A stretch of DNA of 64,000 bases, taken from the NCBI RefSeq assembly GCF_900323885.1, contig NZ_OOHJ01000018.1, positions 186,001-250,000 on the forward strand, in the 5' to 3' direction. Shown here in pieces: positions 42,179-49,147 of this stretch (position 1 is the first letter of the stretch; each line of letters opens with the position of its first letter). The notes beneath the pieces were generated by a model. It saw only the letters and a program-made list of their open reading frames with translations. It had not been told where the DNA came from and made no database searches. This stretch comes from [Actinomadura] parvosata subsp. kistnae (GTDB taxonomy: Bacteria > Actinomycetota > Actinomycetes > Streptosporangiales > Streptosporangiaceae). Both the position numbers and the translations under genes were made by a program.

Positions 42179-42490
42179 AAGGGTGCTCCAATTAACGTCA
42201 CGGGCTGCAGGTACTGTAGCCCGCTTCAGCACATCGTGCATCACCGAGGGGGCCATACCTGCGCAAACGACTTTAGCGAACCGGCCCCGCGTCAGGATGC
42301 GACTTGCGCATGATGGCACCGGACTGATGCTCGCCCGGGTCAACCCCGCCGGGTACACGGGCGCCGACCGGCCGTCCTGACCCGCCGCTCAGACCGGCCC
42401 CGAGGGCATTGGCGGCGATTCCCCGGTATTGAAGTCGAATTCAAAGTTTCCCTTGCTGCATAGGGCTTTGCGGCGCCGGCCGGCCCCGCG
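42179..42490. other. Intergenic region upstream of lsr2, no gene seen
   Basis: The 312 bp are less GC-rich than their surroundings, especially 42420-42470 (TTGAAGTCGAATTCAAAG). A possible lsr2 -10 element (TACAGT on the minus strand) lies about 35 bp before the start codon. No plausible reading frame is present. Confidence 0.5.
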
Positions 42491-43273
42491 TCAGGCGCCT
42501 TCAGGCCCGCGCGCGGGCGGCTCCACCGGCCGCGCCGTTTCCCACAGATAGTCGAACTGCCCGACCCAATAGGCGTACCAGCGCTCGTGCCGCTCCCGGA
42601 TGAGGTCCACGTGCATACGCGCGAAAGTCGACTGGCCGGCCCCGTGCATTTCGACGATGGCGCGGCCCTGCCAGGCTTCGGGGTCGGTGAGCACGAGGCT
42701 GAATCCCGGGTTGTACGGGAACAGCCGGTACTCCACCTTTCCCCGCGTCTTCCAGCCCTTCATGCTGGCGAGCCGTTCCAGCACCGCGGTGAGCGCGACG
42801 GGCAGGGTCTGGGTGCGGTGGGCGTCCGACTCGTCGAGTTGTCTGCACGCGATCCGGATCGCCGTCTCCTCGCCGGGGTCGAGCAGCACGACGCGGACGG
42901 TCGCCTCGGGGTGGCGCAGCACGCCGGTGCGCAGGGTCTCGCACACCTGCGCGGTGAGCAGGTTGGCGGCGGACGGCGCGAAGATGCGCACGTCGCGGAC
43001 GCCCTCGAAGAGCTTGGTCACGGGGGTCTGGTCGAAGTCGGTGCGGTCGCCGAGCACGTCGCGCCCGCCGCGCTCCTGCTCGGGCAGGGTGGCGCGGTAG
43101 AGGAGCACGCCGACGCCGGCCAGCACGGCCGCCCACCTGACGTCCTCCGGCACGGCGTCGCCGACGACCGAGACGACGGCGACCGCGGCCACGATCAGGG
43201 CCATCGTGTAGGCCTCGAGGTTCTTGCGTGCCCGTACGTCGGCCTTGATGCGCCGTACGAATCTCATCGCCAC
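42491..43273 (-). CDS. Membrane-anchored protein with DUF5919-like cytoplasmic domain
   Basis: A 260-residue protein. Two adjacent membrane helices (about residues 21-40 and 47-63) form an N-terminal hairpin anchor. The rest is cytoplasmic: VRDVRIFAPSAANLLTAQVCETLRTGVLRHPEATVRVVLLDPGEETAIRIACRQLDES and a late FARMHVDLIRERHERWYAYWVGQFDYLWETA. This pattern resembles DUF5919-like modules found in actinobacterial regulators, a PLD-like alpha/beta fold without HKD motifs. The function is unknown; the family call is tentative. Confidence 0.65.
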   Translation of the reverse strand: MAMRFVRRIKADVRARKNLEAYTMALIVAAVAVVSVVGDAVPEDVRWAAVLAGVGVLLYRATLPEQERGGRDVLGDRTDFDQTPVTKLFEGVRDVRIFAPSAANLLTAQVCETLRTGVLRHPEATVRVVLLDPGEETAIRIACRQLDESDAHRTQTLPVALTAVLERLASMKGWKTRGKVEYRLFPYNPGFSLVLTDPEAWQGRAIVEMHGAGQSTFARMHVDLIRERHERWYAYWVGQFDYLWETARPVEPPARGPEGA

Positions 43274-43453
43274 CGCCTCATCGCCACCGTGTCAACGCCG
43301 GCCCGATCCTGCCTCCATTCTGGAGCGCCGCGCGGCGGATCGCCCCGCGTTCCGCGAGGTCCGCGCGGCGGGCCGCCGGTGAAACTTTCATCGCCGTCAT
43401 GAGCCGCCGATCAGCCACCGACCTGGGGCTCATCCGAGGGTGTTGCAGGGATG

Positions 43454-43467
43454 TGCAACCGGTTGCA
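43454..43467. promoter_or_regulatory. LacI-type palindrome upstream of pectate lyase
   Basis: TGCAACCGGTTGCA is a perfect 14-bp palindrome with a central CCGG, about 95 bp before the pectate lyase start. The symmetry matches LacI/GalR operators. Confidence 0.6.
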
Positions 43468-43517
43468 GCGGTCGCTTCCCGCAGTCGTTCCCGCTGTGGT
43501 TGACTCGCCCTCACTTC

Positions 43518-43533
43518 GGGAAAGCGCTTACCC
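43518..43533. promoter_or_regulatory. Second LacI-type operator upstream of pectate lyase
   Basis: GGGAAAGCGCTTACCC contains the AAGCGCTT palindrome (43522-43529) also seen in operator O2 at 18838-18850, and a GTAAGCGC half site like those at 30140 and 30221. It lies 29 bp before the GTG start. Confidence 0.6.
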
Positions 43534-43561
43534 ATTCCTCTTCTCGAAACGGAGTTTCGGC

Positions 43562-44824
43562 GTGCGCGAAAAGGAACGTCTCGGCAGACGGCTGGCCATC
43601 GTGCTGGCCACCGGCCTCCTCGCGACCGGAGGACTGGTGGTCGCGCTCAACGGCCCCGCCTCGGCCGCCCCGTCCAACGGCAACTACACGCTGGTCAACG
43701 GCGGAAGCGGGCTGTGCGCCGCCGTGCCCGGCCAGAGCACCGGCGACGGCGTCCAGCTCGTCCAGAGCGCGTGCTCCGGCGGCGCGGGGCAGGTCTTTAC
43801 GCTCACCTCCTCCGGCAGCGGCTACCAGATCAAGGCCCAGCACAGTGGCAAGTGCGCGGGCGTCCGCGACGCCTCCACCTCGGCCGGCAAGGCCGTGGAG
43901 CAGGAGAGCTGCACCGGCGCCGCCTCGCAGACCTGGCAGCTCACCGCCTCAGGATCGGCCTACCGCGTGGTCAACGGCAACGGCGGCAAGTGCCTCAACG
44001 TCAAGGACAACTCCACCGCCTCCGGCGCCGTCCTGCAGCAGAACTCCTGCGACTCGGCCGCCACCAAGCAGTGGACGCTGCAGCCCGCCGACGGGGGCTC
44101 GGGCCCCGACCCGACCCCCACGCCGACCATCACCCCGACCAGCGGCGGCGGTGACGGCAGCGGCGCGTGGCCGACCGCCAAGGGCAGCGTCAAGATCACC
44201 GACACCCAGCAGGTCACCAACTTCGACGGCGGCATGAAGAGCTACTACGGCATCGGCGACGGCGGCCAGAGCGAGAGCCAGGACCCGATGTTCGAGGTCG
44301 CCAACGGCGGCACGATCCAGAACGTCATCATCGACGCCCCCGCCGGCGACGGCATCCACTGCCTCGGCTCCTGCACCATCCGCAACGTGTGGTGGAACGA
44401 CGTCGGCGAGGACGCCGCCACGTTCCTCAGCTCCAGCTCCTCGGCGACCTACCTGGTGGACGGCGGCGGCGCCAAGTCCGCCTCCGACAAGGTCTTCCAG
44501 CACAACGGCGCCGGCACCGTCACCATCAAGAACTTCCAGGTGCACAGCGCCGGCAAGCTCTACCGGGCGTGCGGCAACTGCTCCTCCTCCTACAAGCGCA
44601 ACGTGGTCATGGACGGCGTCACCGCCCGCTCCACGAAGGTGCTGGCCGGCATCAACACCAACTGGGGCGACACCGCGCGCTTCAGCCGGATCACGGTGTA
44701 CGGCAGCGCGGTCATCTGCGAGAAGTACAAGGGCGTGCCGAAGGGCAGCGAGCCCACCAAGATCGGCGAAGGCGCCGACGGGGTGAACTGCATCTACTCC
44801 TCGTCCGACATCACCTACAAGTGA
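43562..44824 (+). CDS. Secreted pectate lyase (PL3) with ricin-type lectin domain
   Basis: A 420-residue exported enzyme. A twin-Arg-containing signal (ERLGRRLAIVLATGLLATGGLVVALNGPASAA) leads to a CBM13/ricin B beta-trefoil (residues about 45-170; QVFTLTSSGSGYQIKAQHSGKCAGV, CLNVKDNS). A Pro/Thr linker follows, then the PL3 beta-helix lyase domain (about 200-420; NVIIDAPAGDGIHCLGSCTIRNVWWNDVGEDAATF, HNGAGTVTIKNFQVH). It cleaves polygalacturonate by beta-elimination with calcium. GTG at 43562 has GGAG upstream, inside the small hairpin CGAAACGGAGTTTCG (43545-43559). Two LacI-like operators precede it. Confidence 0.9.
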   Translation: MREKERLGRRLAIVLATGLLATGGLVVALNGPASAAPSNGNYTLVNGGSGLCAAVPGQSTGDGVQLVQSACSGGAGQVFTLTSSGSGYQIKAQHSGKCAGVRDASTSAGKAVEQESCTGAASQTWQLTASGSAYRVVNGNGGKCLNVKDNSTASGAVLQQNSCDSAATKQWTLQPADGGSGPDPTPTPTITPTSGGGDGSGAWPTAKGSVKITDTQQVTNFDGGMKSYYGIGDGGQSESQDPMFEVANGGTIQNVIIDAPAGDGIHCLGSCTIRNVWWNDVGEDAATFLSSSSSATYLVDGGGAKSASDKVFQHNGAGTVTIKNFQVHSAGKLYRACGNCSSSYKRNVVMDGVTARSTKVLAGINTNWGDTARFSRITVYGSAVICEKYKGVPKGSEPTKIGEGADGVNCIYSSSDITYK

Positions 44825-44831
44825 CACCCTC

Positions 44832-44866
44832 TGAGCCCCCGGCCGTCCGCACCGGCCGGGGGCTCA
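44832..44866. terminator. Bidirectional terminator between pectate lyase and sigma gene
   Basis: TGAGCCCCCGGCC (44832-44844) and GGCCGGGGGCTCA (44854-44866) are perfect 13-bp arms around a 9-nt loop. The right arm includes the stop codon region of the convergent sigma gene. Confidence 0.88.
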
Positions 44867-45754
44867 CCCCGTCCGGTCGTCGGGGATGGTGGCCAGCTTG
44901 TCGGGGTTGCTGACCACGTACACGTCGCGGACGTGCTCCCCGTCGGCGGCCAGGTCCAGCACCATCACCGCGAACGGCCCGTCCTCGGCGAACAGCACCA
45001 CGGACGGATCGCCGTTGACCTGCCGGTACCGCAGATCAACGTGCTCGTTGTGGCGGGCGCCGGCGACGATCGTGCGGGCCACGCCGTCCCGGCCGCGGAT
45101 CGGGCGCGGCCCGGCCACCGCCGACTTGCCGCCGCCGTCCGGCCACAGCGTGACGTCGGGCGCGAGCAGCTCCATGAGCGCCCCCAGGTCCCCGCCGAAC
45201 GCGGCCTCGACGAACCGCTCGGTCACCTCCTGGTGCGTCCGCCGGTCGACGCGGGCCCTCGGCCGCCGCGCCTGCACGTGCTCGCGGGCCCGGTGCGCGA
45301 TCTGCCGCACCGCCGCCGGGCTGCGGTCGATCATGGCGGCGATCTCGGTGTGCCGGTAGGCGAACACCTCGTGCAGCACGAACACCGCCCGCTCCAGCGG
45401 CGTGAGCGTCTCCAGGACCACCAGCACCGCGATCGAGACCGACTCCCCGCGCACGGCGGGCTCCGAGGCGTCGGTGGCCAGCGGCTCCGGCAGCCACGGG
45501 CCCAGGTACGTCTCCTTGCGCCTGCGCAGCGTGCTCTGGTGGGCCAGTGCCTGGTTGACCGCGACGCGCACCAGGTAGGCGCGGTGGTGGCCGATCTCCT
45601 CCAGGCTCTTGCCGGACCAGGCCAGCCACGTCTCCTGGAGCACGTCCTCGGTGTCGCCCACCGTGCCGAGCATGTTGTAGACGATGGAGAACAGCAGCTC
45701 GCGGTGCTCGGCGAACACCTTCGCGGCCGTGTCCTCCCGGTTCTCCCCGGACAT
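44864..45754 (-). CDS. ECF41 RNA polymerase sigma factor with SnoaL-like tail
   Basis: A 296-residue group 41 ECF (SigJ-like) sigma factor. Region 2 is LFSIVYNMLGTVGDTEDVLQETWLAW, followed by HRAYLVRVAVNQALAHQSTLRRRKETYLGPWLPEPL; region 4 is LTPLERAVFVLHEVFAYRHTEIAAMIDRSPAAVRQIAHRAREHV. The C-terminal SnoaL/NTF2-like domain has the ECF41 hallmarks DGGGK (residues 206-210) and NPDKL (283-287). In this group the tail, rather than a separate anti-sigma factor, tunes activity. No anti-sigma gene is present. An exact ECF41-type promoter precedes the divergent gene. Confidence 0.93.
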   Translation of the reverse strand: MSGENREDTAAKVFAEHRELLFSIVYNMLGTVGDTEDVLQETWLAWSGKSLEEIGHHRAYLVRVAVNQALAHQSTLRRRKETYLGPWLPEPLATDASEPAVRGESVSIAVLVVLETLTPLERAVFVLHEVFAYRHTEIAAMIDRSPAAVRQIAHRAREHVQARRPRARVDRRTHQEVTERFVEAAFGGDLGALMELLAPDVTLWPDGGGKSAVAGPRPIRGRDGVARTIVAGARHNEHVDLRYRQVNGDPSVVLFAEDGPFAVMVLDLAADGEHVRDVYVVSNPDKLATIPDDRTG

Positions 45755-45852
45755 CCTCGAACCCCCCGTCGTCTTCCTGATCCGCCCACCAAGAGTCCCG
45801 GCGGGGTGCCGAGTGTGACATGGAGCGGGCGGTGGTGATCCGGGTCATGGGG

Positions 45853-45879
45853 TGTCACAAACGTGCTCGCTGCGACGTC
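45853..45879 (+). promoter_or_regulatory. ECF41-type promoter
   Basis: TGTCACA (45853-45859), a 16-bp spacer, then CGTC (45876-45879). This equals the published ECF41 target consensus TGTCACA-N16-CGTC (recalled from the literature). It lies 32 bp before the ATG of the unknown gene at 45912 and next to the ECF41 sigma gene itself. Confidence 0.88.
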
Positions 45880-45911
45880 TAAGAGGTAACTGAGTGATAG
45901 CGAGGTGAATC

Positions 45912-46349
45912 ATGGCCTGGCGGATCGCCATGGACGCCACGGAGGCGACGCTCTCGGCGAGCACGTCCCCCGACCCCCTCTTCACGCTACCCAGCCTCGA
46001 CGGCGCCTTCTACCTGCGGCCCGGCGGCGGGCTCGCCGGGTTCGCGCTGCGGCTGCCGCTGCCCGCGCGCCGGGGCGAGCCTCAGGACCTGTGGTGGGAG
46101 GCCGCCGACCTCGATCGCGAGGGACGGGCCTGGCTGCGGCTCGGGCAGCACGAGGTGTGCCGGGCGGTGTCGGTGCTGTGCGCCGAGATCCCCGGTGAGC
46201 GGCCGTACGAGAAGATCGTCCTGGAGACGGCGTTCTCCTCGTGGAGCCTGCGGCTGCCCGGGGTGCCGCTGCTGCGGCCCCGCCGGCTGACGCTGCGGCT
46301 GTTCAGCGAGCTGCGCCCGGCGGAGAGCACCCCGGACCTGCCCCGCTGA
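45912..46349 (+). CDS. Unknown protein, probable ECF41 target
   Basis: A 145-residue soluble protein with no family recognised. It is rich in Leu, Arg and Trp (DLWWEAADLDREGRAWLRLGQHEV; ETAFSSWSLRLPGVPLLRPRRLTLRLFSEL) and reads as mainly beta strands. GAGGTG precedes the ATG. A perfect ECF41 promoter lies upstream. ECF41 genes usually neighbour carboxymuconolactone decarboxylase, oxidoreductase or epimerase genes; here the first target is this unknown protein. It ends 8 bp before the convergent NmrA-type oxidoreductase. Confidence 0.75.
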   Translation: MAWRIAMDATEATLSASTSPDPLFTLPSLDGAFYLRPGGGLAGFALRLPLPARRGEPQDLWWEAADLDREGRAWLRLGQHEVCRAVSVLCAEIPGERPYEKIVLETAFSSWSLRLPGVPLLRPRRLTLRLFSELRPAESTPDLPR

Positions 46350-46357
46350 GCCGGCGG

Positions 46358-47197
46358 TCAGCGGAAGTCCGCCACGTGGTCGGCGGCCCACCGCGCGTAC
46401 GTGCGGGCGGGCCGGCCGGTGATCTCCTCGACGAGGGAGTTGACCGGCGCGGCCTTGCCGACCGTGGCCTCCATCAGGTCGAACAGCGCGTTGACGAAGG
46501 CCGGGTCCATGAACCGCGCCAGCTGCTCCCTGACCGGCCCCGCGTCCAGCTCCTCGAAGCGCAGCGGGCGGCCCAGCGCCGCGCCGAGCACGCGCACCTG
46601 GTCGGCCTGCGTCATGGACTCGGGCCCGGTCAGCTCGTAGACGCGGCCGGCGTGCCCGTCGCCGGTCAGCACCTCGGCCGCCACCGCCGCCACGTCCCGC
46701 TCGTGGACGGGCGCGCTCGTGGCGCCCGCGTACGCGCCGCGCACGACGTCGGAGCCGCGCAGCTGCATGGCGTACGACAGTGAGTTGATCGCGGGGAAGA
46801 GCAGGCGCAGGAACGTCCACTCGGCGCCCGTCTCCTTGATCGCCTGCTCGACGCCGTGGTGGTAGGCGGCGATCACGTCGGGCTGCTCCGTGGCGCCGTC
46901 GAGCACGGCGCCGGAGGACAGGAACACGATCCGCCCCACCCCCGCCTGGCGCGCGGCGCGCAGCAGCGGCGCGGCGTCGAGCCCGTAGGGCAGGACGAGG
47001 AAGAGCGCGCGCACGCCGCTCAGCGCCGGGGCCAGCGTCTCCTCCCGGGTGAGGTCGCCGCGCACCACCTCGACGCCGTCGGGCAGGCCGGCCTGCTCCG
47101 GGGCCCGGCTGAGGGCCCGCACGGGGTGGCCCCCGGCGGCGAGCGCCTCCACGGTCTGCCTGCCGAAGTGGGCCGTGGCCCCGACGATCAGGATCAT
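46358..47197 (-). CDS. NmrA-like NAD(P)-binding oxidoreductase
   Basis: A 279-residue atypical SDR: ILIVGATAHFGRQTVEALAAGGHPVRAL at the N-terminus, VRALFLVLPYGLDAAPLLRAARQAGVGRIVFLSSGAV, then the NmrA-like substrate half with EWTFLRLLFPAINSL and VYELTGPESMTQADQVRVLGAALGR. ATG at 47195-47197 has GAGGAGGAC upstream; an in-frame start 96 bp earlier would run through the divergent operators. It is paired with the divergent TetR. It is also the type of gene often linked to ECF41 sigma factors, but it has no ECF41 promoter. Confidence 0.85.
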   Translation of the reverse strand: MILIVGATAHFGRQTVEALAAGGHPVRALSRAPEQAGLPDGVEVVRGDLTREETLAPALSGVRALFLVLPYGLDAAPLLRAARQAGVGRIVFLSSGAVLDGATEQPDVIAAYHHGVEQAIKETGAEWTFLRLLFPAINSLSYAMQLRGSDVVRGAYAGATSAPVHERDVAAVAAEVLTGDGHAGRVYELTGPESMTQADQVRVLGAALGRPLRFEELDAGPVREQLARFMDPAFVNALFDLMEATVGKAAPVNSLVEEITGRPARTYARWAADHVADFR

Positions 47198-47241
47198 GTC
47201 GTCCTCCTCTGTGCGTCGTTGTCGCCTCACCTTATCAGAAC

Positions 47242-47296
47242 GGAATGCTTTGTTCCACTCGTGGATTTGCCTAAAAGCTTTAGGTAGTTGCATACT
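47242..47296. promoter_or_regulatory. TetR operators in the NmrA/TetR divergent gap
   Basis: CCTAAAAGCTTTAGG (47270-47284, arms CCTAAA/TTTAGG) lies in the spacer of a plus-strand promoter TTGCCT (47267-47272), N18, CATACT (47291-47296). A second dyad GGAATGCTTTGTTCC (47242-47256) is closer to the NmrA-type gene. Confidence 0.65.
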
Positions 47297-47322
47297 CGAT
47301 TAAGGCAAAGAGAGGAACACTT

Positions 47323-47898
47323 ATGGCACGGGCGGGGCTGACCACGGAGCTCCTGGTCCAGGCAGGGGCGGAGCTGGCCGACGAGGTCGGGTTCGAGCAG
47401 GTGACGGTCTCGGCCGTGGCCAGGAAGTTCGGCGTCAAGGTCGCCAGCCTCTACTCCCACCTGAAGAGCTCCCACGACCTGAAGACCAGGATCGCCCTGC
47501 TCGCGCTGGAGGAGATGGCCGACCGGGCCGCCGAGGCGCTGGCCGGCCGGGCCGGCAAGGACGCCCTCGTCGCCTTCGCGAACGTCTACCGCGACTACGC
47601 CCACCAGCACCCCGGCCGCTACGCCGCGGCCCGGCTCCGGCTCGACACCGAGACGGCGATGGCCAGCGCCGGGCCCCGGCACGCGCAGATGACGCGCGCC
47701 ATCCTGCGCGGCTACGACCTGGCCGAGCCCGACCAGACGCACGCCGTACGGCTGCTGGGCAGCGTCTTCCACGGCTACGTCAGCCTGGAGCTGGGCGGCG
47801 GGTTCGACCACAGCGCGCCCGACAGCCAGGAGACCTGGGCCCGCACCATGGACGCCCTCGACTCCCTCCTCCGCAACTGGCCCGGCCCCACCCCCTGA
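47323..47898 (+). CDS. TetR family regulator (WHG-domain type)
   Basis: A 191-residue TetR protein with HTH ELLVQAGAELADEVGFEQVTVSAVARKFGVKVASLYSHLKSSHDLKTRIA. The C-terminal part (YRDYAHQHPGRYAAARLRLD, LLGSVFHGYVSLELGGGFDH) belongs to the TetR_C_13/WHG-like group. AGAGAGGAAC precedes the ATG. It is divergent from the NmrA-type oxidoreductase and most likely controls it and itself through the dyads between them. The SGNH hydrolase gene follows after 33 bp in the same direction. Confidence 0.86.
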   Translation: MARAGLTTELLVQAGAELADEVGFEQVTVSAVARKFGVKVASLYSHLKSSHDLKTRIALLALEEMADRAAEALAGRAGKDALVAFANVYRDYAHQHPGRYAAARLRLDTETAMASAGPRHAQMTRAILRGYDLAEPDQTHAVRLLGSVFHGYVSLELGGGFDHSAPDSQETWARTMDALDSLLRNWPGPTP

Positions 47899-47931
47899 GC
47901 CCTTTCCCCGTCACGACGATCGGCTGACACC

Positions 47932-49071
47932 ATGCTCATCACCACGCCCATCACCGCCGGCCTGCTGCGCGGCGCCCTCGACCTGGAGCGCACCGAGCGC
48001 GGCCTGCTGCCGCACCGGCTGCCCGCGCGGGCCCGCGCCCAGTGCGCCGACGGCCAGCTCGCCATGGCCGAGTCGCAGCCGTCCGGCGTGCGCCTGGCCC
48101 TGCGCACCCGCGCCACCACCGTCGAGCTGGACACGCTGCCCACCAAGCGCCTCTACACCGGCGCGCCGCCCCGCCCCGACGGCGTGTACGACCTCATCGT
48201 GGACGGCCGCCTGACCGGCCAGGCCACGCTGGGCGACGGCGACACGATCACCATCGACCTGGCCACCGGGGCCACGCAGACCCGGCCCGGCCCGGTCGGC
48301 ACCGTCCGCTTCACCGGGCTGCCCGACCGCGACAAGGACGTCGAGATCTGGCTGCCGCACAACGAGACCACCGAGCTGGTCGCGCTGCGCACCGACGCTC
48401 CCGTGGAACCCGTGCCGGACCGCGGCCGCCGGGTGTGGCTGCACCACGGCAGCTCGATCAGCCACGGCTCCGACGCCGCGAGCCCCAGCACCACGTGGCC
48501 CGCCCTGGCGGCGAGCCTGGCCGGCCTGGAGCTGATCAACCTCGGGCTGAGCGGCAGCGCGCTGCTCGACCCGTTCACCGCCCGCGCCATGCGCGACACC
48601 CCGGCGGACCTCATCAGCGTCAAGATCGGCATCAACGTCGTCAACGCCGACCTGATGCGGCTGCGCGCGTTCGGCCCGGCGGTGCACGGCTTCCTCGACA
48701 CCATCCGCGAGGGCCACCCGACCGCGCCGCTGCTGGTCGTCTCGCCCATCTACTGCCCGATCCACGAGGACACGCCCGGCCCCTGCGCGTTCGACCTGTC
48801 CGCGCTCAGCTCCGGCAGGCTGCGCTTCCGCGCCACCGGCGACCCGGCCGAGCGCGCCGCGGGCAAGCTGACGCTGGGCGTCATCCGGGACGAGCTGGCC
48901 CGCATCGTCGAGCAGCGCCGCGCGGAGGACCCGAACCTGCGTTACCTCGACGGTCGCGACCTCTACGGCGCGGCCGACTACGCCGAGCTGCCGCTGCCCG
49001 ACGAGCTCCACCCGGACGCCGCCACCCACCGCCTCATCGGCGAGCGCTTCGCCAAGCTGGCCGGCTTCTGA
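47932..49071 (+). CDS. SGNH/GDSL-family hydrolase
   Basis: A 379-residue esterase. An N-terminal beta domain of about 170 residues (DGVYDLIVDGRLTGQATLGDGDTITIDLATG) precedes the SGNH core: block I HHGSSISHGSD (catalytic Ser), block II NLGLSGSALLDPF, block III KIGINVVN, block V PDELHPDAATHRLIGERF (Asp and His). This layout is typical of SGNH carbohydrate or acyl esterases in actinomycetes. There is no signal peptide. It follows the TetR gene by 33 bp and may be cotranscribed. Confidence 0.85.
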   Translation: MLITTPITAGLLRGALDLERTERGLLPHRLPARARAQCADGQLAMAESQPSGVRLALRTRATTVELDTLPTKRLYTGAPPRPDGVYDLIVDGRLTGQATLGDGDTITIDLATGATQTRPGPVGTVRFTGLPDRDKDVEIWLPHNETTELVALRTDAPVEPVPDRGRRVWLHHGSSISHGSDAASPSTTWPALAASLAGLELINLGLSGSALLDPFTARAMRDTPADLISVKIGINVVNADLMRLRAFGPAVHGFLDTIREGHPTAPLLVVSPIYCPIHEDTPGPCAFDLSALSSGRLRFRATGDPAERAAGKLTLGVIRDELARIVEQRRAEDPNLRYLDGRDLYGAADYAELPLPDELHPDAATHRLIGERFAKLAGF

Positions 49072-49147
49072 CCGGCGCCGGCCCGGGCGGCTGCTCGGTG
49101 CCGCCGGCTCAGGCCGCCGCCGGAGCAGGCCGGCGCGCCGGAGCAGG

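Noticed and set aside
49072..49147. Terminator between the SGNH hydrolase and ABC exporter
   Set aside because: Several GC-rich partial inverted repeats overlap, but none forms a clean stem like those at 13577, 35543 and 44832.
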